Shown: positions 7,524 through 17,301, counted from the stretch's first letter. The stretch: DNA of 28,543 nt from DASTDH01 sp041167675 (GCA_041167675.1 JBEEIB010000407.1:1-28543), one strand, 5' to 3'. The notes: generated by a model from the sequence alone, not told the origin. Program-made: numbers and translations.

Positions 7524-10500
7524 ATGGGCAAAGATCAGGCGACGGAGTTCTGGATTGATCGGGGAGGCACATTCACTGACATCATAGCGGCTCGGCCGGG
7601 CAGCCCCCTTCGGACAATGAAGCTATTGTCTGAGAACCGCGAGCAGTACGCCGATGCCGCAGTAGAAGGAATTCGCCGGCTCCTCGATCTAAGAACAGAC
7701 GACCCAATACCAACAGAATTGATCCGCTCGGTGAAAATGGGGACAACGGTCGCGACCAATGCTCTCCTGGAGCGGAAGGGTGAGCCGACGGTTCTGGTCG
7801 TAAACAAGAATTTACCAGATGTACTTCGGATCGGAACCCAACAGCGGCCTCGCTTGTTCGACCTGGAGATTAAACTGCCTGTGCCGGTTTATCAGCGGGT
7901 TGTCGAAGTTCAAGGCCGGCTTTCAGTGGGAGGGGTCGAGTTTGAGCCGTTTGATGACCAAAAAACCGAAGAGGTTTTGCGGGAGACTTTTGCCGAGGGT
8001 TTCCGGGCCGTGGCCATAGCACTCATACATAGTTTCCGATTTCCTCAGCATGAATCACGCGTCGGGGAGATTGCTCGTAGGATCGGGTTCACTCAGATCT
8101 CGCTGAGCCATGAAGTAAGCCGATTGATTAAGCTCGTCCCTCGTGGTGAGACGACAGTAGTCGACGCGTACCTCTCGCCGGTGTTACACCATTACGTTGA
8201 TCGCCTTCGCCAAGCGTTGCCACAGGTGCCGATCTTTTTTATGCAATCGAACGGTGGGTTGGCCAGCGCCGCAGAGTTTCGCGGAAAGGACGCCATTCTG
8301 TCTGGGCCGGCGGGCGGAATGGTTGGGGCCGTGAGAGCCGCCGAACTGGCCGGTTTTCAGAAAATCGTCGGATTCGATATGGGAGGCACATCGACGGACG
8401 TGACTCATTTCGCCGGTCAATATGAGCGCCGTTTCGAATCAGAGATAGCCGGTGTACGTCTTCGAGTTCCGATGCTGCACATTCATACGGTTGCGGCTGG
8501 TGGTGGCTCGATCTGCCGATTTGCCGGCGAGCGGTTCCAAGTAGGTCCAGAAAGTGCCGGAGCGGATCCCGGCCCCGCTTGCTACCGAAAGGGTGGCCCG
8601 CTCACAATCACGGATTGCAACCTGTCCCTGGGACGGATTCAGCCACGATTCTTTCCCGCGATCTTTGGCCTAACCGGTGATCAGCCACTGGATCGGCTGG
8701 CAGCCCAATCGCGACTGGATCCGGTGGCCGAGACGGCGAGCCGGTCCCGCGAGCAGGTGGCTGAGGGTTTCATCCGGATCGCGGTTGAAAACATGGCGAA
8801 CGCCATCAAAGAGATTTCTGTCGCCCGTGGTTACGACTTGAGCGATCACGCGCTGGTCAGTTTTGGTGGGGCGGGAGGTCAACACGCCTGTGCCATCGCC
8901 GATACGCTCTCGATCAGCCGAATCTTGATCCATCCGTTAGCCGGATTGCTTTCCGCCTACGGGATCGGTATCGCCGACCTGCGTCTCCTTCGCGAGAGCT
9001 CGATCGAAGCAAATCTGGATCTCAACGGCTTCCGCTTCGCACGAAAACGGCTCGACGAATTGGAATCAGAAGCCAGAGCAGGGATCGAAAAACAGGACGC
9101 CACTCCGGATCGAGTCGTCCGACGAATCCATCTGCGTTATCAAGGTACGGACACGGCGCTCGTGTTGGATGATTCTCCGTTGGAACAATTAACCGACCTG
9201 TTCGCTGCTGCCCATCAGAACGTTTTCGGTTTCACAATCCAAGATCGAGCGCTGGCTATTGAGGCCGTTTCAGTCGAAGCAATCGGCCGAGCTGTATCAG
9301 CTTCTTTTGATCGCTTACCGGTTTCAGGATCCGAGCGGCCGGCTGGTGAAGTTTCAGTATTCCTTTCGGGTCAATGGCGAAACATTTCGGTTTGGGAGCG
9401 AGATAAAATGGCCTTAGGTACAAAACTGGAAGGTCCCGCTTTGATCGTGGAATCGCACGCGACCACCGTGCTCGAGGTCGGTTGGCGCGCGGAAATTAGC
9501 CCTGAACGGAATCTCGTTCTTACCAGAGCGCTTCCGCGGCCAACGCGGATCGAGGTGGGGACGGAGGCAGATCCGGTTCAGCTCGAGCTTTTTCATAATC
9601 TGTTTTTCTCGGTCGCCGAGCAGATGGGCGCAGTCATTCGGAACACGGCTTATTCGGTCAACATTAAAGAAAGACTAGACTATTCCTGCGCGCTATTTGA
9701 TGCGGAGGGGCGGCTCGTGGCCAATGCGCCGCACATGCCGGTTCATCTCGGTTCGATGGGAACCGCGGTCCGATCAATCATAGAGGGAAGGAAAAATGAC
9801 GTTCGTAGAGGTGATAGTTTCGCGCTGAACGATCCATTTCGCGGCGGTACCCACCTTCCGGATATTACCGTGGTTTCGCCCGTGTTCAGCACCGGAGATC
9901 GGCCGCTCTTTTGGGTAGCCAGTCGCGGGCATCACGCTGATGTCGGCGGGTTAACCCCGGGCTCGATGCCGCCCACTAGCCGAGCGATAGATGAGGAGGG
10001 GATCTTGATCGATGACTTGCTATTGGTCCGCTCTGGCCGATTGCGGGAAAAAGAGTTAGTCGAGAAATTTACTAAGAACCCGTTTCCGGTGCGCAACCTG
10101 GCGCAGAACCTGGGTGATATTCACGCGCAACTAGCTGCCAACCAAAAAGGAATCTTTCTCATGCTCGAAATGGTCGAGCGCTATGGAAGTGAAGTCGTCC
10201 GTGCCTACATGAATTACATCCGGCAAAACGCGGCTGAACAAGTACGCCGAATAATTGATCATCTGATACCGGGAACATTTCTGCTGCCGATGGATTGCGG
10301 CGCGCAGATTCGGGTCGCGATTACAGCCAATCATAAAGCGCGCACGGCTCGAATCGACTTCACCGGGACGACCGCCCAAGTCGCGAACAACTTCAATGCG
10401 CCTTCTGCGATCGTTCGGGCGGCGGTGCTTTACGTTTTCCGAACAATGATTCGTGAGCCAATTCCACTGAACGATGGGTGCTTGGAACCAATCGAGATAA

Positions 10501-11099
10501 TAATCCCGTCGGATTCGATGCTTGATCCAAAGCCGCCGGCGGCGGTGGTAGCCGGCAACGTCGAGACATCCCAGACGATAGTTAACGCATTGTACGGCGC
10601 TTTGGGAGTGCTATCGGCTGCCCAAGGCACCATGAACAACCTGACGTTCGGCAGCGACCGATATCAGTACTACGAAACAATTTGTGGTGGCGCCGGTGCC
10701 GGTCCCGGATTTCACGGCGCTTCCGCGGTTCATACGCACATGACCAATTCCCGGATGACTGATCCCGAAGTCCTCGAACTGCGATATCCAGTTATTGTTT
10801 CAGAGTTTCGAATTCGTGCCGGTTCAGGTGGCAAAGGGCGCTGGAACGGCGGGAACGGAGTTGTTCGGCGGATTACTTTTCGTGAAGCGATGACGGTCGC
10901 AATTTTGTCGGGCAGCCGGCAGGTTGCGCCGTTTGGTTTGAAGGGAGGAGGCGCTGGGGCGACGGGGAAGACGTATATTGAGCGAGCCGGTGGCAACCGG
11001 GACATTCTCGATAGTTGTGCGACTGCCGAGGTTCAGTCCGGCGATTCTATTATTGTAGAGACACCGGGTGGTGGCGGTTATGGTCCTGCGGGCCAATAA
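7524..11099 (+). CDS. fused hydantoinase A/B family protein, 5-oxoprolinase-like
   Basis: A 1191-aa protein joining HyuA-type and HyuB-type subunits in one chain. Residues about 8-180 are the Hydantoinase/oxoprolinase N-terminal domain (DRGGTFTD at the start), about 200-500 the ATPase-like HyuA domain (GFDMGGTSTDV near 283-293, VAAGGGSI, GPESAGADPGPACY), and about 683-1190 the HyuB domain (ELFHNLFFSVAEQMGAVIRN, ERLDYSCALFD, NDPFRGGTHLPDI, GGGGYG at the end). The same order occurs in ATP-dependent 5-oxoprolinases, which open 5-oxo-L-proline to glutamate, and in fused hydantoinases and acetone-carboxylase relatives. 5-oxoproline is the most likely substrate but is not proven. Start is the ATG seven residues before the first strand. 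The gene stands alone with 166 bp of upstream spacer. Confidence 0.88.
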   Translation: MGKDQATEFWIDRGGTFTDIIAARPGSPLRTMKLLSENREQYADAAVEGIRRLLDLRTDDPIPTELIRSVKMGTTVATNALLERKGEPTVLVVNKNLPDVLRIGTQQRPRLFDLEIKLPVPVYQRVVEVQGRLSVGGVEFEPFDDQKTEEVLRETFAEGFRAVAIALIHSFRFPQHESRVGEIARRIGFTQISLSHEVSRLIKLVPRGETTVVDAYLSPVLHHYVDRLRQALPQVPIFFMQSNGGLASAAEFRGKDAILSGPAGGMVGAVRAAELAGFQKIVGFDMGGTSTDVTHFAGQYERRFESEIAGVRLRVPMLHIHTVAAGGGSICRFAGERFQVGPESAGADPGPACYRKGGPLTITDCNLSLGRIQPRFFPAIFGLTGDQPLDRLAAQSRLDPVAETASRSREQVAEGFIRIAVENMANAIKEISVARGYDLSDHALVSFGGAGGQHACAIADTLSISRILIHPLAGLLSAYGIGIADLRLLRESSIEANLDLNGFRFARKRLDELESEARAGIEKQDATPDRVVRRIHLRYQGTDTALVLDDSPLEQLTDLFAAAHQNVFGFTIQDRALAIEAVSVEAIGRAVSASFDRLPVSGSERPAGEVSVFLSGQWRNISVWERDKMALGTKLEGPALIVESHATTVLEVGWRAEISPERNLVLTRALPRPTRIEVGTEADPVQLELFHNLFFSVAEQMGAVIRNTAYSVNIKERLDYSCALFDAEGRLVANAPHMPVHLGSMGTAVRSIIEGRKNDVRRGDSFALNDPFRGGTHLPDITVVSPVFSTGDRPLFWVASRGHHADVGGLTPGSMPPTSRAIDEEGILIDDLLLVRSGRLREKELVEKFTKNPFPVRNLAQNLGDIHAQLAANQKGIFLMLEMVERYGSEVVRAYMNYIRQNAAEQVRRIIDHLIPGTFLLPMDCGAQIRVAITANHKARTARIDFTGTTAQVANNFNAPSAIVRAAVLYVFRTMIREPIPLNDGCLEPIEIIIPSDSMLDPKPPAAVVAGNVETSQTIVNALYGALGVLSAAQGTMNNLTFGSDRYQYYETICGGAGAGPGFHGASAVHTHMTNSRMTDPEVLELRYPVIVSEFRIRAGSGGKGRWNGGNGVVRRITFREAMTVAILSGSRQVAPFGLKGGGAGATGKTYIERAGGNRDILDSCATAEVQSGDSIIVETPGGGGYGPAGQ

Positions 11100-11100
11100 C

Positions 11101-11117
11101 AAATAGCAAATAGCAAA
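11101..11117. repeat. short ATAGCAA-type tandem repeat
   Basis: AAATAGCAAATAGCAAA lies directly after the oxoprolinase stop codon. The same unit builds both arms of the inverted repeat at 22325-22472. The remaining spacer to 11357 holds only a doubled GCCGATAC (about 11240-11255) and no gene that I can support. Confidence 0.5.
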
Positions 11118-11357
11118 GATGGCAAACGCGTGAGCGCCGGGTTTGAGTCATTCGGTCGAATTCCCTGAAAGCCCGTTTTGGATCCCTGTCCCACGAATGA
11201 AATTCAATTCAGGGACGATCGAACACCTGGCTCAAACCCGCCGATACGCCGATACGCCAGACGTTGACACGCTCGCTTGTTTTACTTCTCACCGCTTACT
11301 TCTTACTGCTCACGGTGTTCTGGTGTTATTGGTGGCATCGTGTGAGTTTCTTTTGAA

Positions 11358-12242
11358 GTGAGACTAATAATCACATCGGATCTGCATCTAGTTCCACGAT
11401 GGCGCGAGGTTGTTCTTGCGAGGTTGCGAGAGTGGATCAGAGCTTATCAGCCCGATGGGTTAGTCATCGCCGGCGACCTCTCAGTGGCATCGGAGGCGGC
11501 AAATTCGTTAAGGCATTTGCGTGAGATTTTTCCGGACGGGCCGATCGCGCTGACGCTTGGGAATCACGATTTCTGGCTAAGGTCCGGCAACGGTTGCCAT
11601 TCCTTATCCGAAGTGATCGATCGCTATTGGACGCCAGCGGCCGATCAATTTGCTATATCTCTTTTGGATTTGAAGAATCTTCCGCTAGGCGAAATCACTT
11701 TGGTCGGCGCCTACGGTCACTACGATCTTGGGTTTCGCTGTCCCAATCTTCGGTACGATGGAGCAGTAGTCACAGAAGAACATTACCTGGCAGGAAGACC
11801 ACCGATTCCGACCCCGTTGCGCTGGCGAGATTTTTCCCGTATGCCACACGATCTGGATCTTGCGTCGGTGGCTCAGGAACAGGTCCGCGGTCTTGAAGCC
11901 AGACTGAGAACGGTTCCCGAGAAAGGCGCATTCGTCGTCTTACATACTCCGCCATTTGCGGCGTTGCTCGGTATCCCTGATATTTCGACGGTTAACTTAG
12001 AAGCGCCGAGCGTGTATGCCTTTTTTCGAGCGTACCTCGGAAACGAGCAGATGGGTGCAATCCTCCGGCAAGAAAAAGAGCGAATTGTCGGAGTTGTCTG
12101 TGGTCACACCCACCGCGAAGTGCCACCAACGGATCTCGGAAACTTTCTCGGAGTAAATATCGGATCCGATTATGGAGAGCCTACTGCCTACTTATTTGAG
12201 ACCGAAGCAACCCGGTTCACGAAGATTTGGGCTTCGAAATGA
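11358..12242 (+). CDS. calcineurin-like metallophosphoesterase
   Basis: A 294-aa protein of the calcineurin-like phosphoesterase superfamily. All motifs of the two-metal active site are present: DLH at residues 8-10, GDLS around residue 40, GNHD at 68-71, a histidine in VVLHTPP near 195 and CGHTH near 248. Such enzymes hydrolyse phosphomono- or diesters in the cytoplasm; no signal peptide is seen. The substrate is unknown. The start codon is GTG at 11358 and the DLH motif begins seven residues later, which makes any shorter start unlikely. The gene is followed after 62 bp by a small exported protein in the same direction, possibly cotranscribed. Confidence 0.86.
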   Translation: MRLIITSDLHLVPRWREVVLARLREWIRAYQPDGLVIAGDLSVASEAANSLRHLREIFPDGPIALTLGNHDFWLRSGNGCHSLSEVIDRYWTPAADQFAISLLDLKNLPLGEITLVGAYGHYDLGFRCPNLRYDGAVVTEEHYLAGRPPIPTPLRWRDFSRMPHDLDLASVAQEQVRGLEARLRTVPEKGAFVVLHTPPFAALLGIPDISTVNLEAPSVYAFFRAYLGNEQMGAILRQEKERIVGVVCGHTHREVPPTDLGNFLGVNIGSDYGEPTAYLFETEATRFTKIWASK

Positions 12243-12304
12243 TCTCTCTATAACTGTCGAGGACCGATAGACTCGCGGACCCAAAGGGGCTATACGATCA
12301 ATAC

Positions 12305-12859
12305 ATGCAACTCGACCAACGGACGGCAACGATCGCAGTCACTTTGTTCCTTTTGTTCACCTTAAGTCGGAGCCTGGCGGCGGACCCGGAGCTCGAACAA
12401 GTCAAACAAATCGGTGCCCGATGTACCGCGGCTATGACTAAAGCATTTTCGAGCAATGATAGTAGCGAGTTGTTGCAAATGACGTATCCGAAAGTCATTG
12501 AAAAAGGAGGCGGTGAGGCCAAGATGGTTGAAGCCCTCGATCAGTTGGCAAAAGCGTTCAAGGAGCGGAACATGACCTGGAGCGTTTCATCGGTTGAGGC
12601 GCCCGATCGAATAACCCAAGCCGACGGGAAGTTCTTCGCTCTGGTTCCTTTTACCATTGAATTGACCGCTCCCAAGGGCCATTTCCGTTTGGCGGCTCAT
12701 CTTTTAGCAGTTTCGGAGGATCAAAAGAAGAATTGGTATCTGATCGATACTAGCGGTCTCAATAACCACCCTGAATATGTCAAGGAGTGGTTTCCCGATG
12801 GTTTAGGTGGCTTGGAGATTCCGCCGAAAGAGAGCCCGGTCTCGATTGACGGCAAATAG
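12305..12859 (+). CDS. hypothetical exported protein
   Basis: A 184-aa protein with an N-terminal signal peptide (hydrophobic TIAVTLFLLFTL, predicted cleavage after LAA near residue 26). The mature part alternates predicted helices and strands (ARCTAAMTKAFSSND, KMVEALDQLAKAF, FFALVPFTIEL, NWYLIDTSG), a pattern reminiscent of NTF2/SnoaL-like cone folds, but I do not recognise the family. It is probably periplasmic. It lies 62 bp downstream of the metallophosphoesterase and upstream of the typA promoter, with a hairpin just after its stop codon. Confidence 0.72.
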   Translation: MQLDQRTATIAVTLFLLFTLSRSLAADPELEQVKQIGARCTAAMTKAFSSNDSSELLQMTYPKVIEKGGGEAKMVEALDQLAKAFKERNMTWSVSSVEAPDRITQADGKFFALVPFTIELTAPKGHFRLAAHLLAVSEDQKKNWYLIDTSGLNNHPEYVKEWFPDGLGGLEIPPKESPVSIDGK

Positions 12860-12865
12860 GCCATT

Positions 12866-12894
12866 GCACCGCCCAGAAGGGCGAATGGCGGTGC
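12866..12894 (+). terminator. hairpin after the hypothetical exported-protein gene
   Basis: GCACCGCC (12866-12873) pairs perfectly with GGCGGTGC (12887-12894) across a 13-base loop, six bases past the stop codon. No T-run follows. Its place, before a separate promoter for typA, suggests it marks the end of the upstream transcript. Confidence 0.45.
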
Positions 12895-12917
12895 CGCCGG
12901 GTTCGAGGGCCATCTCT

Positions 12918-12946
12918 TTGGCGGCCGATCAAGGCTGTAGTATAGT
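12918..12946 (+). promoter_or_regulatory. sigma70-type promoter for typA
   Basis: A -35 box TTGGCG (12918-12923) and a -10 box TATAGT (12941-12946) are separated by exactly 17 bases. Transcription would begin near 12953 and leave a leader of about 57 bases before the typA ATG. Confidence 0.55.
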
Positions 12947-13009
12947 TGATGTATAAACTCATTGACGCCACCGGTCTCCAAAGTCATCTTCCCGGCTCTC
13001 GGAGGGGAT

Positions 13010-14827
13010 ATGGAGAAGATTCGTAACATCGCGATCATCGCGCACGTTGACCATGGCAAGACGACATTAGTTGATCAGTTGCTTAGGCAGTCCGGCACGT
13101 TTCGCACCAACCAGAAGGTGGAAGAGCGCGTGATGGACTCGATGGATCTTGAACGCGAAAAAGGGATCACCATCAAGGCAAAAAACGCGGCCTTCCGATA
13201 CAAGGACTACCACGTAAACATTGTGGATACGCCAGGCCACGCCGATTTTGGCGGAGAGGTGGAGCGGATCATGAAAATGGTGGACGGTGTGCTCCTCGTG
13301 GTGGACTCGCACGATGGGCCGCAAGCTCAGACTAAATTTGTCCTGCGCAAGGCGCTGGAAAATCACACTCGTCCGATTGTCGTAATTAACAAAATAGATC
13401 GGGAGAACGCGCGTCCGCATAAGGTCTTGGACATGGTTTTCGATCTCTTTGTCGAGCTGAACGCTACCGACGAACAGCTCGATTTCCCGGTCATTTATAC
13501 CAGCGCGAAAGAGGGATATGCAGTCCGCGAAATTCACGAGACGAACGACAATATGGAGCCTCTGTTCGAGGCGATTATCAAGCATATCCCGCCGCCGCCA
13601 AAATCTGAGCAGACTTACTTTCAGTTTCTTGCGTCGAACCTAGACTATAGCGACTATCTCGGGCGATTGGCCTTCGGCCGCATCGTAAGCGGGCGTGTGT
13701 CGGTGGGTGATTCCGTTGTTTTGATTCATCTCGATGGTCGTCGGGAACGCACCAATGTCACTGCGCTGTTTGGACATGAAGGTTTGGAACGCTCGGAAAT
13801 CAAGCATGCCGGAGCGGGCGACATCATCGGCCTAGCGGGATTTGAAGAGGTGGCGATCGGAGAGACAATTACCGATAATGAGGATCGGTCGGCGCTTGAA
13901 TTCGTTCACATTGATCCGCCTACCATCCAGATGAATTTTGTAGTCAACGATTCACCGTTGGCTGGTCGAGAAGGAAAATTTTTGACCGCTCGCCATATCA
14001 AGGAGCGCTTAGTTCGGGAAATACGCACCAATGTATCCCTGGGATTTGCTGAGACCGATCTAGCCGGCGTTTTCACCGTGAGTGCGCGTGGAGAAATGCA
14101 AATCGCGATCCTGGTAGAACAGATGCGAAGAGAAGGCTTTGAGCTTCTGGTGTCGCGGCCGGAGGTCATCTTCAAAAAAGATGAGCCGGGCGAACTCCTG
14201 GAGCCGTATGAAACACTCTATGTGGATGTTCCAAACGAAAATCTCGGAGACATCCTACAGTCGCTGGCGGGTCGTAAGGCCGACATTCTGAGCATGGATC
14301 ATCAAACCAATAGCGTTCTGGTCGAGGCGGTGACCCCAACCCGCGGCTTGATTGGTTTTGAGAGCGACTTGGTCAATCTGACTCGCGGACTTGGTTCAAT
14401 GAGTCATCTCTTCAAGGAATACGGACCGCACAAAGGCGAAATCTCAAATCGGGGCAATGGCGTGCTCGTGGCAATGGAGAATGGTGTTTCCACCTCTTAT
14501 GCGCTCAACAACGTTCAAGAGCGAGGCCGCCTATTCCTCGGGCCCCAAGAGGATGTCTACGAGGGGATGATCGTAGGCGAAAACTCCCGGCCGGACGATC
14601 TAACGGTGAACCCGTGTAAGACCAAGCACCTCACCAACATGCGGAGCCAAGGAGACGGAAAAGGGGTCCAACTTGCCCCACCTCTCAAAATGAGCTTGGA
14701 ACGCGCTCTCGAATACATTGCTGCGGACGAGTACGTCGAGGTAACCCCCAAAAACCTGCGGCTGCGCAAAAAGATCCTAGCGTCGACGGCTCGGAAGCGA
14801 GCGGCGGCAAAGCTGGTGACGGCTTGA
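13010..14827 (+). CDS. typA: ribosome-associated translational GTPase TypA/BipA
   Basis: A 605-aa translational GTPase of the TypA/BipA family, which binds the 70S ribosome in the cytoplasm and supports ribosome assembly and stress or low-temperature growth. The G motifs are complete: AHVDHGKTT at residues 11-19, EKGITI in switch I, DTPGHADF, NKID and TSAKEG. Domain II, the EF-G-like domains (GRDxE-like DSPLAGREGKFLTARH, SARGEMQIAILVEQMRREGFEL) and the BipA-specific C-terminal region (ENGVSTSYALNNVQERGRLF, TNMRSQGDGKGVQL) follow in order. The ATG at 13010 is chosen over an upstream in-frame start at 12962 because a GGAGGGG Shine-Dalgarno sits just before it and the family starts MEKIRNIAIIAH. 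Length matches E. coli BipA (607 aa). Confidence 0.97.
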   Translation: MEKIRNIAIIAHVDHGKTTLVDQLLRQSGTFRTNQKVEERVMDSMDLEREKGITIKAKNAAFRYKDYHVNIVDTPGHADFGGEVERIMKMVDGVLLVVDSHDGPQAQTKFVLRKALENHTRPIVVINKIDRENARPHKVLDMVFDLFVELNATDEQLDFPVIYTSAKEGYAVREIHETNDNMEPLFEAIIKHIPPPPKSEQTYFQFLASNLDYSDYLGRLAFGRIVSGRVSVGDSVVLIHLDGRRERTNVTALFGHEGLERSEIKHAGAGDIIGLAGFEEVAIGETITDNEDRSALEFVHIDPPTIQMNFVVNDSPLAGREGKFLTARHIKERLVREIRTNVSLGFAETDLAGVFTVSARGEMQIAILVEQMRREGFELLVSRPEVIFKKDEPGELLEPYETLYVDVPNENLGDILQSLAGRKADILSMDHQTNSVLVEAVTPTRGLIGFESDLVNLTRGLGSMSHLFKEYGPHKGEISNRGNGVLVAMENGVSTSYALNNVQERGRLFLGPQEDVYEGMIVGENSRPDDLTVNPCKTKHLTNMRSQGDGKGVQLAPPLKMSLERALEYIAADEYVEVTPKNLRLRKKILASTARKRAAAKLVTA

Positions 14828-14974
14828 CAAAAGAGTCCTGATAGGTTTTGATAGGGTATCGCAAAGTGATTCGCTAACCGGCGGTTCTACAGACTTCTGT
14901 CTTCTCTCGGTCGCGAGCGGCTCATTGCATAACCTTTAACCTCCGTTCTCAATCTATTTTTTCGAACCCGAATT

Positions 14975-15727
14975 ATGGCGGGTCATAGCAAGTGGTCCAA
15001 AGTAAAACGCTTCAAGGGCGCTATCGACGCGAAGCGTGGCAAATTATTTAGCCGATTCTCCAAGGAAATTATGGTCGCCGCTCGGATGGGCGGAGGAGAC
15101 CTCGATTTGAATCCTCGCCTGCGCTCGGCAGTCCTTGGGGCACGGGCACAGAATATGCCGAACGACACCATTGAGCGTGCGATAAAGAAGGGAACCGGCG
15201 AAATTGCGGGAGGAATCGTCGAAGAGCTGATTTATGAGGGATACGGTCCAGGCGGCGTTGCCTTGATCGTAGAGGCGGCAACCGATAATAAGAACCGGAC
15301 TGCCGCGGACATTCGAAGGATTTTTAGCAAAAATAATGGACACCTGGCGGCCACGGGAGCCGTCTCTTATCTGTTTAGAAGAAAGGGACAAATAGCGGTT
15401 CCTCAAGCTGCGGTAGAAGAAGATCGACTGCTGGAGATTGCACTGGAGGCGGGCGCCGAAGATTTGGTCGTCGATGAAGAGTCCTATGTGCTGACAACAC
15501 CGCATGATCAGCTTTATCACGTGGGCGAGGCTATTCGAAATGCCGGGATCCCAATTGAGCTACAGAAGCTAACCTTTATCCCGGAGAACGTGTTGCCACT
15601 TCAGGATTCTTTCCTGGCTGACCAAGTGTTGCGGCTTTGTGATGAACTAGAAGAGAATGATGATGTTCAAAATGTGCACGGCAATTTCGATATTGCAGAG
15701 GAACTATTGACGAAGCTCGCTCACTAA
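14975..15727 (+). CDS. yebC: YebC/PmpR family protein
   Basis: A 250-aa protein of the YebC/PmpR (TACO1) family, beginning with the diagnostic MAGHSKWSKVKRFKGAIDAK. Family landmarks continue: AARMGGGDLDLNPRLRSAV, NMPNDTIERAIKKG, YEGYGPGGVALIVEA, TDNKNRTAADIRRIFSKN and GAVSYLFRRKG. Members have been described as transcriptional regulators and, for some, as factors that help ribosomes pass proline stretches; which role applies cannot be read here. The ATG at 14975 has no clear Shine-Dalgarno. A TTGACA hexamer overlaps the typA stop codon (14824-14829), but no good -10 stands at the right distance. The gene is 50 bp before rho and may share its transcript. Confidence 0.95.
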   Translation: MAGHSKWSKVKRFKGAIDAKRGKLFSRFSKEIMVAARMGGGDLDLNPRLRSAVLGARAQNMPNDTIERAIKKGTGEIAGGIVEELIYEGYGPGGVALIVEAATDNKNRTAADIRRIFSKNNGHLAATGAVSYLFRRKGQIAVPQAAVEEDRLLEIALEAGAEDLVVDEESYVLTTPHDQLYHVGEAIRNAGIPIELQKLTFIPENVLPLQDSFLADQVLRLCDELEENDDVQNVHGNFDIAEELLTKLAH

Positions 15728-15777
15728 TCGGTCCGGGACATTATTGCGTTAAAAGAAAGAAAATTTTGGAGGAAGTT

Positions 15778-17301
15778 ATGGCAGAAGCAAACGAACAGCC
15801 TGCTTTGTTGGGCGATGAGAGCGAAAAGAAGCCGAAGCGGAGTCGCTCTGCTCCCGGTTCCAGTGCAAAGCGGACACCAGCTCGAAAGAGCGGCGGAAGG
15901 CGACCAACTAAATCGAATCACCAGGGAGTTGCCGAACCGTCGCAAGGCCAGCTACTGGAAACCGCAGGGCGAGCTGCCAATGAAGGAAATTCCGAACTCA
16001 AGGCAGCGGATAGTTCCGTTCGGCATGATGCGGATCATTCCGTCACCAAAAACGAGGGCGCTCGGCCGGAAGAAAAGCCGATCGCCAGCCATCGGACAAA
16101 CGCGACCTCGGAGGTCACTGAGAGCCAGGAGGTGGCTTCGGCCGAAAACGGCAGACATCGCGCACACAGTGAAATAGCTGTCGAACAAACGAGGCCTGAG
16201 CCGGTTTATGGCGAAGGATTGATTGAAGTGTCGGGCAAAGGTTTTGGCTTTCTCCGCGACCCGAAACGAAACTACGTTCAATCGCCGCAGGATATCTTTG
16301 TTACCCCGGAGGTAGTGCGGAAGCATGCCCTGCGCGATGGTCTCTGGATCAAGGGAGAGATTCGGCGGGGCAGTCGTGGACCGCAATTGTTCAAATTGAC
16401 TGAGATCAATGGGGAGGATCCGGAGCGCTATCGAAACCTACCGGTGTTTGAAGAACTGACCTCGATCAACCCAACCGAGCGCATTCGACTCGAGACTGTT
16501 CCTGATCGGTACACGACGCGAGTGATGGATCTCATGACCCCGATCGGAAAGGGACAACGCGGATTGATTGTTGCGCCTCCACGGACGGGTAAGACCACTT
16601 TGCTGCAGCATATCGCTGACGCGGTGGTTCGCAATCATCCGGAAACGAGCTTGATCATTCTGCTGGTAGACGAGCGACCGGAAGAAGTGACCGAGATTCG
16701 CCGGACCGTGCCAAAAGCTGATATCATGGCAAGCTCGAACGACAGCGATATCAAAAGCCATACTCGCATTGCCCAGCTCGCCATCGAACGCGCCAAGCGG
16801 CTGGTAGAAGCTAACCGAGACGTTTTTGTTCTAATGGATTCATTGACCCGGGTGGGCCGCGCGTTCAATAACGCGAGCGCCGGCAGTGGTCGTACAATGA
16901 GCGGTGGAATGGACTCGCGAGCAATGGAAATTCCTCGAAAGCTTTTCGCTGCTGCTAGAAATACCGAAGAAGCCGGGTCGTTAACCATCATGGCTACCGC
17001 CTTGATCGAGACCGGCTCGAAAATGGACGAACTGATCTTTCAGGAGTTCAAGGGTACGGGGAACATGGAGATGGTTTTGGATCGTCAGATCAGTGATCAG
17101 CGGACCTATCCATCAGTCGACATTTTCAAATCGGGAACTCGACGCGAAGAGTTATTGTTGCCCCCAAAAGATCTCGAGAAGATCAATACGATTCGACGCG
17201 GTTTAGCCGGGCATCGCCCGACTGAAGCGATCGAACGGCTACTGTCATTTCTCCGTAAGTTTCCGACCAACGCCCAGATGCTGCGCGAAATTCCGGGCTA
17301 A
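15778..17301 (+). CDS. rho: transcription termination factor Rho with long N-terminal extension
   Basis: A 507-aa Rho helicase, which loads on C-rich nascent RNA as a hexamer and ends transcription with ATP. The primary RNA-binding cold-shock-like domain starts near residue 147 (GLIEVSGKGFGFLRD). The ATPase has Walker A APPRTGKTTLL near 266-276, Walker B LLVDERPEEVTEI, VLMDSLTRVGRAFN, and the R-loop GSKMDELIFQEFKGTGNMEM. The first about 145 residues are low-complexity, rich in Glu, Lys, Arg, Ser and Ala, and replace the shorter N-terminus of E. coli Rho (419 aa, Walker A near 180). The ATG at 15778 is selected because a GGAGGAA Shine-Dalgarno precedes it; an in-frame TTG at 15766 overlaps that site. 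It follows yebC by 50 bp. Confidence 0.97.
   Translation: MAEANEQPALLGDESEKKPKRSRSAPGSSAKRTPARKSGGRRPTKSNHQGVAEPSQGQLLETAGRAANEGNSELKAADSSVRHDADHSVTKNEGARPEEKPIASHRTNATSEVTESQEVASAENGRHRAHSEIAVEQTRPEPVYGEGLIEVSGKGFGFLRDPKRNYVQSPQDIFVTPEVVRKHALRDGLWIKGEIRRGSRGPQLFKLTEINGEDPERYRNLPVFEELTSINPTERIRLETVPDRYTTRVMDLMTPIGKGQRGLIVAPPRTGKTTLLQHIADAVVRNHPETSLIILLVDERPEEVTEIRRTVPKADIMASSNDSDIKSHTRIAQLAIERAKRLVEANRDVFVLMDSLTRVGRAFNNASAGSGRTMSGGMDSRAMEIPRKLFAAARNTEEAGSLTIMATALIETGSKMDELIFQEFKGTGNMEMVLDRQISDQRTYPSVDIFKSGTRREELLLPPKDLEKINTIRRGLAGHRPTEAIERLLSFLRKFPTNAQMLREIPG

Noticed and set aside
11143..11361. 72-codon open frame before the metallophosphoesterase
   Set aside because: No motif or ribosome-binding site; it overlaps the phosphoesterase start and contains a simple repeat.
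14824..14853. TTGACA promoter for yebC overlapping the typA stop codon
   Set aside because: The -35 box is perfect, but at 16-18 bp spacing only poor -10 candidates (such as TTGATA) are found.
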